Source: an uncultured Simplicispira sp.
GTDB lineage: Bacteria > Pseudomonadota > Gammaproteobacteria > Burkholderiales > Burkholderiaceae_C
DNA length: 19,600 nt
Direction of reading: 5' to 3'
Assembly: GCA_903882725.1 (NCBI GenBank)
Contig: CAIRYF010000481.1
Coordinates: 1-19,600, forward strand
The notes under the pieces are model-generated. The model made no database searches, had not been told where the DNA came from, and was given only the letters and a program-made list of their open reading frames with translations. A program made the translations under genes and the position numbers. Shown here in pieces: positions 14,533-19,600 of the stretch (the first letter of the stretch is position 1; each line of letters begins with the position of its first letter).

Positions 14533-17500
14533 TTAGTTGCGTTCTGGCTTGGGCTGGCGCACTGGCGCTTGGTATGGCGCAGGCAGCTTTTCAACCGGCA
14601 CCACTGCGGGCACAACCACCGGCGGCGTCTCGACCACCAAAACAGACGGCGGCGTCGATGGCGTCACCACTGTCAAAACGTAGCCAGGAGGCGTAACCAC
14701 AGGCGGTGTCGGCGGTATCCACACAGGCGGAAGCACGACTGGAGGCTCAACCGGCGGATTCACTGGCGGAACGACGGGTGGGACAACAACCGGCGGAACG
14801 ACGGGCGGGATAACAACCGGTGGAACGACGGGCGGGACAACAACCGGTGGAACGACGGGTGGCACAACAACTGGCGGCTCCACTGGAGGGGTCACGACGG
14901 CAGTGATGGCTGCCGTTGTCGTTGCTGTCGTGTTGACTGTGTAGTTGCCCGCATCAGCGCCCGACAAGCCAAGCCCGGTTCCTGTCACGGTTTTGCCCGT
15001 GCCTACAGCGGCTGTGTCAAAAGCTCCCGTGCCGCCGGTATAGGTCACCGCGTCACTGCCCACCACGCCCACTAGCGTGCGGGCAGTGATCGTGGCGGCC
15101 GTGGTGGCGTCATACACCTTGTCACTCGCCGTGATGCTGCCGGTCAGTGCTTTGGCAAGCACCGACAACGCACCGGGAAGGTAGGTGATGGTGTAGTTCG
15201 TGGCCACAAAACCGTTGGCACCCGTGGCGCTGCCGGGTGTGATCACGATGGGATAAGCGCCGCCCGCCACACTGGCAGTGGGTGCCGAACCGGTGCTGGT
15301 TTCCACCACGCTGGTCACGGTTTCACCAGCCACCGGTACCACCGGTGTGGTGAAGGCCGAGCCGGCCGGCGCGAATGTGGTGCCGTAGGTCTTGGTCGCG
15401 TCGTTGGCCTTCAAGGTCAACGGTGCCGGCGTGATCGTGCCCGGTGCCGTGTTCACGGTCACGGTGTAGTTGTTGCCGCCGTTACCATCGGCCACGGCGT
15501 AGGGGCCATTGGCAACCAAGGTGCTGCCATTGGTGCCCATGACGTTCTTGCTGGCATAGGCTTGGGTCAGCGTACCGGTCAAGGTGTCGCCCGGCTGCAG
15601 GTCAACCACTGTGGGTACCCCTACCGAGCTGGTGGTGCCGTTGTAGACGCGGGTATCCGTGACTGCGTTGACCGTCAGTGGCCGCACCAAAATATCGGCG
15701 CGCGTGACATAGGTTCCCGCTGCCATTGCGGCCGGCGCAAACAGGTCGAAAACAGCATTGCTGAAAGTGCTTTCATACGTGATCAGCTTGTTCGTACCAA
15801 CGTGCTTGGTGTCGAAATTGGCATTGCTGACCGCGCCCAATGTGGCAGTGGGTACCACGCCGCCCGCATCAGGCTTGAAGCCGCCGACAGTGGCCGTCGT
15901 GGTGCCGTCGTAGATTTTGTTGTCGCCCTTGCCGAACACCCAGGCTTTTGCATCCAGTGTTCCGCCGCCCGTCAAATTGAGCTGATAAGCACTGATTTCG
16001 CTGCCCGTGCTGGCATATGTCACCGGATTAAAGCGAATGCTAAGTTGGCCGGTGCCAATGGTCAGGCAGTTGGGACCACAGTTAATCGACACGGTGCCGG
16101 CGGTCGCACCGGGGCCAGTGCCGTCGTTGTCGGCACGCAGCACCATATTGCCGGTGGTCACTGTCATGGCGGCGTTGATATTGACATTTTTGCCCGCCAC
16201 CGCTGTCAGGTTACCGGTAGTGATCGTTGTCGCTGCATTCACGTTGACATCGTTGATGGCTTGAAAGCTCAGGTGGCCAGTGGTCGTTGTGATGGCGGCG
16301 TCGACATTGACATCGCGGCCCGCTTTGGCCACCAAGCTGCCGTTGGTGCCCGTCATGGCCTGCTTGACGTTGACATCGCGCACGGCATCCAGCGTCAAGG
16401 TAGTCGGTGCAGCCCAAGTGACGGCCTGGTTGACGTGGATGTCGCCATTGCCAGCGCCGCCACTGCCGTTGTTGCTCAAAATGGTGACGTTACTGGTTAA
16501 CAAACTGGTTTCTAGCGCAGCGCCTTCGATGTCGCCGCCAACGCCAATGGTGAAGTCTGGCGGGTCAATCAACCAGGTACCCGTTTTGCCCTGCGCCGCT
16601 GCGGTGGTGACTTGCACGCCGTTGGCGATCTTGACTTGGGCCGCCGATGTTTCAACAAAACCGCCGTTACCGCCTGCCGGTGCTGAGGCGTCCAACGTGC
16701 CGGCCACGTGCAGCGTGCCGTTTGCCATGCCGCCCAGCAGTTGGATGCTGCCGCTTTCGCCCGTTACCAGCGTCTGCGCCTGCACTACGCCGGTGTTGTT
16801 GACCGCATTGGCCAGCAGACTGCCTGCGGCTTGTGTAGTCATCAGCACCAAGCCGCCGTCGGCTTGCAGCAGACCGCCGTTTTCTACCAATGCGTTGACC
16901 ACGCCCTGATCGACCACGACGTTGAGCAGCTTGTCACCGGCCATATCCAACGTGACCGCGTTGCCCGCGGCCAGCGCTACCGTGCCCAGTTGCGCCGTCA
17001 CTACGCCTTGGTTGCTGACGTTGGCACCCAGCAGGGCAACGTAGCCGCCGTCGGCTGCGTGGATGGCACCTTGGTTGAGCACCGTGCCAGCGCCAGCGCC
17101 CGAGAACTTGTAGTTGTTCGCCATAAAGTTGGCATCAGTGATGGCCAGCGTGGACGCGACCAGTCCACCCACATTCACTGACGCGCCATGGCCAAATAAA
17201 ACGCCATTGGGGTTGACCAGAAACACTTTGCCGTTGGACGTCAAGCTGCCAAAAATGCCAGAAGGGTCAGCGCCCACCACGCGGTTGAGCGCCACCGAGC
17301 TGCTGGCGGGCTGTACAAACTGGACTGACTCGCCAGCCTTGATGCCAAAACTTTGCCAATTGATGGCCACGTTGGGCGTGGTCTGGGTGATGGTCATGCT
17401 GCCAGGTGCGCCGCCAATGGTGGCGCTGCCGGCCGAGACCACGCCGCCCACAGGCTGGGCGTAGGCACTGGCCCCGCAGGCCAGCATCAGCGACACGGCC

Positions 17501-17643
17501 AGCGTTTGCAGCCTGAAGCTGGCACCCGTGCCAGCGCCTGCGGTGCAGGACGAGATTTTCTTGCCCGCGCTGCGGGTGTTTTCAGCAACGGCGACAAAGG
17601 TGCCGGTCTGCTCGTTCCAAATGGAGCGGTGAATGTGGTTCAT
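14533..17643 (-). CDS. Two-partner secretion exoprotein (TpsA), filamentous-haemagglutinin N-terminal family
   Basis: A 1036-aa secreted protein. ATG 17643 is chosen because it begins an extended signal peptide region (MNHIHRSIWNEQTGTFVAVAE), followed by a hydrophobic core and a cleavage site near AYA|Q (residue 62). The TPS/haemagglutination domain covers about 63-350 (NWQSFGIKAGESVQFVQP, ALNRVVGADPSGIFGSL, NPNGVLFGHGASVNVGG). Four 21-residue beta-helix-like repeats starting (D/N)VNV follow at 423-506. Repeated YDG/MBG-like modules come next (DNKIYDGTTTATV at 574-586, TDTRVYNGTTSS, LTLKANDATKTYGTTF, ASDKVYDATTAATIT). Residues 918-985 are a VPP-rich rod, then a short basic end. The N-terminal domain directs export through TpsB, whose gene lies 51 bp upstream. 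The role (adhesin, matrix or other) is unknown. It is small for an FHA-type protein but shows no sign of truncation. Confidence 0.9.
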   Translation of the reverse strand: MNHIHRSIWNEQTGTFVAVAENTRSAGKKISSCTAGAGTGASFRLQTLAVSLMLACGASAYAQPVGGVVSAGSATIGGAPGSMTITQTTPNVAINWQSFGIKAGESVQFVQPASSSVALNRVVGADPSGIFGSLTSNGKVFLVNPNGVLFGHGASVNVGGLVASTLAITDANFMANNYKFSGAGAGTVLNQGAIHAADGGYVALLGANVSNQGVVTAQLGTVALAAGNAVTLDMAGDKLLNVVVDQGVVNALVENGGLLQADGGLVLMTTQAAGSLLANAVNNTGVVQAQTLVTGESGSIQLLGGMANGTLHVAGTLDASAPAGGNGGFVETSAAQVKIANGVQVTTAAAQGKTGTWLIDPPDFTIGVGGDIEGAALETSLLTSNVTILSNNGSGGAGNGDIHVNQAVTWAAPTTLTLDAVRDVNVKQAMTGTNGSLVAKAGRDVNVDAAITTTTGHLSFQAINDVNVNAATTITTGNLTAVAGKNVNINAAMTVTTGNMVLRADNDGTGPGATAGTVSINCGPNCLTIGTGQLSIRFNPVTYASTGSEISAYQLNLTGGGTLDAKAWVFGKGDNKIYDGTTTATVGGFKPDAGGVVPTATLGAVSNANFDTKHVGTNKLITYESTFSNAVFDLFAPAAMAAGTYVTRADILVRPLTVNAVTDTRVYNGTTSSVGVPTVVDLQPGDTLTGTLTQAYASKNVMGTNGSTLVANGPYAVADGNGGNNYTVTVNTAPGTITPAPLTLKANDATKTYGTTFAPAGSAFTTPVVPVAGETVTSVVETSTGSAPTASVAGGAYPIVITPGSATGANGFVATNYTITYLPGALSVLAKALTGSITASDKVYDATTAATITARTLVGVVGSDAVTYTGGTGAFDTAAVGTGKTVTGTGLGLSGADAGNYTVNTTATTTAAITAVVTPPVEPPVVVPPVVPPVVVPPVVPPVVIPPVVPPVVVPPVVPPVNPPVEPPVVLPPVWIPPTPPVVTPPGYVLTVVTPSTPPSVLVVETPPVVVPAVVPVEKLPAPYQAPVRQPKPERN
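14765..14872 (-). repeat. Four tandem 27-bp repeats in the TpsA proline-rich tail
   Basis: Four contiguous 27-bp units (14765-14791, 14792-14818, 14819-14845, 14846-14872), each beginning GGCGGAACGACGGG or GGTGGAACGACGGG on the plus strand, differ from one another at only a few positions. They code for nine-residue VPP-type units in tpsA. The unit is a multiple of three, so copy number can vary without a frameshift. Confidence 0.85.
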
Positions 17644-17694
17644 GGAATTCTTTCGCGTGTTCTTCAAAAATGCGTGGGGAGTGCGCGGGACAGG

Positions 17695-19371
17695 TCAGAA
17701 ATACTTGACTGCCTGAATCCAGAACCGGCCCGACTTGTCAGGCGACGAGGTCGCCTCTTCATTGCCCAGCTTGTGGGCGTAGAACGCCCTGACCAAAAAG
17801 CTGTTGGTCACTGACCAATTCACGCCGACACCAGCGCCGCTGAGGGTTCGGCTGTTGTCACCCGTATCCCATGGTTTTTTGTGCGTCTTGACGCTGCCAA
17901 CATCCACAAAGCCAATCAGCTGCACCTGTCCCGCAAACTGCTGCAAGGTGGGCAGTGCCAAGCGCGCTTCCAGCGTCAGCACATAGCCTTGGTCGGCATA
18001 GGCTTCACCGGCGGGATAGGCCCGCACGCCAGACATCCCACCCAGTTCCATCTTTTCTGAGACGTCCAGATTTTTGGACGCCAACTGGCCGTTGATACTG
18101 GCGTAAAGCGAGACGCTGTCGGTCACGCTTTGCAGCCGCGCAGCGCCAAAGCCCAACTTGTTGAAATGGCCGTCGGCTTGCGCCAGCGCATAGCGGCTGT
18201 GCAATTCGGGGGTTTTCAAATCCACATTGCCGCTTGACCAAGCCAGCCAATAGTTACTCAGGCCAGCGCCGCCTAACTGGTCACGGTGATCGCCGCGCAG
18301 GCTGGCCGTCAGCACTTGCGATTTTTTCTCGGCCACTTGCAAACTCAGGTCGGTGGGGTTTTTGTCCTCAAACGTCTTGTAGTCCAAGGCCAAGCCGGCA
18401 TACAGGTTGGTGTTGCGCGAGCGCATCAGCGGGTAGCTGCCGTACAAGCTGGCGATGCGGGCATTGCCGCTGGCGTTGAGGTAGCCAAATTCTTTGCCCA
18501 ACTCATAGCCCAGCCAGCTGTACGCCACGCCCGCCGTGGCCTTGCCAAACTGCATCTGGTAGGACGCGCGGGCGTAGTTCAAACCCTTGCCCGAGGTCAG
18601 CACCCGCAGCGAGGCCACGTCGCCACGGCCAGCCGCATTGTTCAAATTCACCGTGGCACCCAAGCGGTATTCACCGGTGTAGCGGTTGCCAGCGTTGTCA
18701 GCATCGATGCTGCCCGTCACAAGCGGCCCGGGTTCGACGTCAACCACCAAGTCTGACGTGCCCAACGCCTCACCGGGCACCAGCGTCGAAGTAATGCGCA
18801 CACCGGCAATATCCGACAGCAACAGCAAACGACTCTCTAGCGGCGCAATCTCCACGGTGTCACCAGACTTGATACCGCTCAACTGGCTTTGCACCACATC
18901 ATCCGCCAGATGGCTCTGGTTGCGCACGTTGACCTTGCCGTAACGGCCCTCGGTCACAGCCATCGTGACCACACCGTTTTGGATTTCCTGCGCCGGCAGA
19001 TAAGCCTGGGCGACAAAGTAGCCGTCGCGGCGATAACGCTGCGTAATCGCCAAGGCCATGGCGCGCAGATCGTCCAGCGACAGCTCGCTGCCAGACTGAA
19101 AGCCCGTCAGCGCCAACAACTGCGCTTCGGAGTAAATATGCGCACCCGTTATTTGCAGACGGTTGACGGTGATTTTTACCGCATCAGCCGCTGGCGTTGA
19201 TGCCGACGTGGCGGCTGCGCTGGGTTCAATGCGCACCACCGGCGCTGCTTTTTGCGGCATGGGTGCCGGCGGAATTTGTTGCAGCTGGCTGCCTGCGCTG
19301 GGGGGTTGCTGGGCAAACAGCGCTGGACTCAGCGCTGCCAGCGCAAACGGCAGAAGATGTTTTTTGAGCAC
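17695..19371 (-). CDS. ShlB/FhaC-type outer-membrane secretion protein (TpsB)
   Basis: A 558-aa outer-membrane transporter of typical length. The start is GTG 19371, with AAAGG a few bases upstream. A signal peptide (MLKKHLLPFALAALSPALFA, cleaved near residue 20) is followed by a Pro/Ala-rich stretch to about 62. POTRA-1 spans about 66-141 (ITVNRLQITGAHIYSEAQLL, RRDGYFVAQAYLPAQ) and POTRA-2 about 143-215. A beta-barrel runs to the terminal Phe558, with the conserved loop motif VRAYPAGEA at 449-457 (VRGY in many homologues). Family members recognise the TPS domain of their partner in the periplasm and pass it through the barrel. The tpsA gene follows after 51 bp, so the pair is certainly functional kin. 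Confidence 0.93.
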   Translation of the reverse strand: MLKKHLLPFALAALSPALFAQQPPSAGSQLQQIPPAPMPQKAAPVVRIEPSAAATSASTPAADAVKITVNRLQITGAHIYSEAQLLALTGFQSGSELSLDDLRAMALAITQRYRRDGYFVAQAYLPAQEIQNGVVTMAVTEGRYGKVNVRNQSHLADDVVQSQLSGIKSGDTVEIAPLESRLLLLSDIAGVRITSTLVPGEALGTSDLVVDVEPGPLVTGSIDADNAGNRYTGEYRLGATVNLNNAAGRGDVASLRVLTSGKGLNYARASYQMQFGKATAGVAYSWLGYELGKEFGYLNASGNARIASLYGSYPLMRSRNTNLYAGLALDYKTFEDKNPTDLSLQVAEKKSQVLTASLRGDHRDQLGGAGLSNYWLAWSSGNVDLKTPELHSRYALAQADGHFNKLGFGAARLQSVTDSVSLYASINGQLASKNLDVSEKMELGGMSGVRAYPAGEAYADQGYVLTLEARLALPTLQQFAGQVQLIGFVDVGSVKTHKKPWDTGDNSRTLSGAGVGVNWSVTNSFLVRAFYAHKLGNEEATSSPDKSGRFWIQAVKYF

Positions 19372-19544
19372 GAGAGGCCTTTGCTTTACTTTGATAAGAG
19401 TTGCTTTTGATTCAAACCACTCCCGTCAAGAAGCAGGCCAACAGGTCCCCAAACAACAGGTTTCCCGAAGTGCAATCAACTTTTGATTACTTTGATTACT
19501 TTGAGTAATTAAAACGACAAAGGCCATCACCCTATGTAAGACAA
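19372..19544 (-). promoter_or_regulatory. AT-rich leader of the TPS operon with repeated TTTGATTAC motifs
   Basis: Coordinates are for the leader as a whole. Two exact adjacent copies of TTTGATTAC lie at 19482-19490 and 19491-19499 (plus strand), followed by a partial third (TTTGAGTAA, 19500-19508). AATCAA (19474-19479) and TTGATT (19483-19488) form a perfect dyad with a 3-bp spacer. Further TTTGAT copies occur at 19390-19395 and 19406-19411, nearer the tpsB GTG. The stretch is clearly richer in A+T than the surrounding genes. A TTGACG hexamer on the minus strand (19424-19429) could be a -35 box, but I see no convincing -10. A regulator-binding role is inference. Confidence 0.45.
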
Positions 19545-19600
19545 ATGCCCGCAAAAAAGACAGCCGCACGCCTCAAACGCCACCGCGCGAATCGGCAAGG
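19545..19600 (+). CDS. Possible start of a divergent gene, cut by the window edge
   Basis: ATG 19545 opens a plus-strand frame of 18 complete codons (MPAKKTAARLKRHRANRQ) that runs off the right edge. The sequence is basic and has the look of the N-terminus of a small DNA-binding or MazE/DUF3018-like antitoxin protein, but this is a weak resemblance on 18 residues. There is no clear Shine-Dalgarno. If real, it would be transcribed divergently from tpsB and share the AT-rich control region. Confidence 0.25.
   Translation, partial: MPAKKTAARLKRHRANRQ

Noticed and set aside
14765..14872. Tandem repeats as a CRISPR array
   Set aside because: The units are contiguous with no spacers and are in frame with the proline-rich tail of tpsA.
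15562..16500. A 312-codon open frame on the plus strand opposite tpsA
   Set aside because: It is antisense to a clear TPS exoprotein, mirrors its repeats, and shows no recognisable domain.

Overview
The window is GC-rich, densely coded bacterial DNA. It fits a betaproteobacterium of the Burkholderiales, most likely the Comamonadaceae. The reasons are the protein families present (a DUF2760 / double-Hsp70 operon, an alr–lplT divergent pair, a two-partner secretion exoprotein with MBG/YDG-type domains) and four copies of a dispersed intergenic repeat (core around TAGCTG..AGCGCTT..AAGGGCTAGAGGCC) that I associate with this family. This assignment rests on recognition only; no search was run.

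Layout. Left edge (1-1278): the 5' end of mnmG (minus), then a small HicA toxin / DUF1902 HicB-like antitoxin pair (minus, 4-nt overlap), then a short YkgJ-type cysteine-cluster protein (plus). 1442-2554: an Old Yellow Enzyme ene-reductase (plus), convergent with a Cache-type methyl-accepting chemotaxis protein (2588-4546, minus). A hydroxypyruvate/2-oxo-tetronate isomerase (4659-5474, minus) lies behind the chemoreceptor.

5738-11153 (plus): a tightly coupled three-gene operon made of a DUF2760 protein, an atypical Hsp70 of 634 aa and a second atypical Hsp70 of 972 aa with a long helical C-terminal domain (DUF3731-like). Both junctions overlap by 4 nt. The two Hsp70s are diverged paralogues with intact nucleotide-binding motifs but no recognisable DnaK-type lid or C-terminal tail, and no dnaJ or grpE is nearby. 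This is the best candidate in the window for an under-described system: a dedicated two-chaperone machine with its own small partner.

11177-13764: alanine racemase (minus), convergent with the chaperone operon and divergent from a lysophospholipid transporter LplT (plus). Peptidoglycan-precursor and phospholipid-repair functions sit back to back.

13821-19371 (minus): an apparent three-gene transcription unit encoding the outer-membrane TpsB transporter (FhaC/ShlB type), the secreted TpsA exoprotein (ESPR signal, haemagglutinin N-terminal domain, beta-helix repeats, MBG/YDG-like domains and a proline-rich VPP tail) and, 10 bp downstream, a periplasmic L,D-transpeptidase. Placing a peptidoglycan-crosslinking enzyme directly behind a proline-rich secreted exoprotein is the second most interesting arrangement here. 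The right edge holds an AT-rich leader with tandem TTTGATTAC motifs and possibly the first codons of a divergent plus-strand gene.

No tRNA, rRNA, CRISPR array or insertion sequence was recognised, and no gene-free stretch is longer than about 300 bases.
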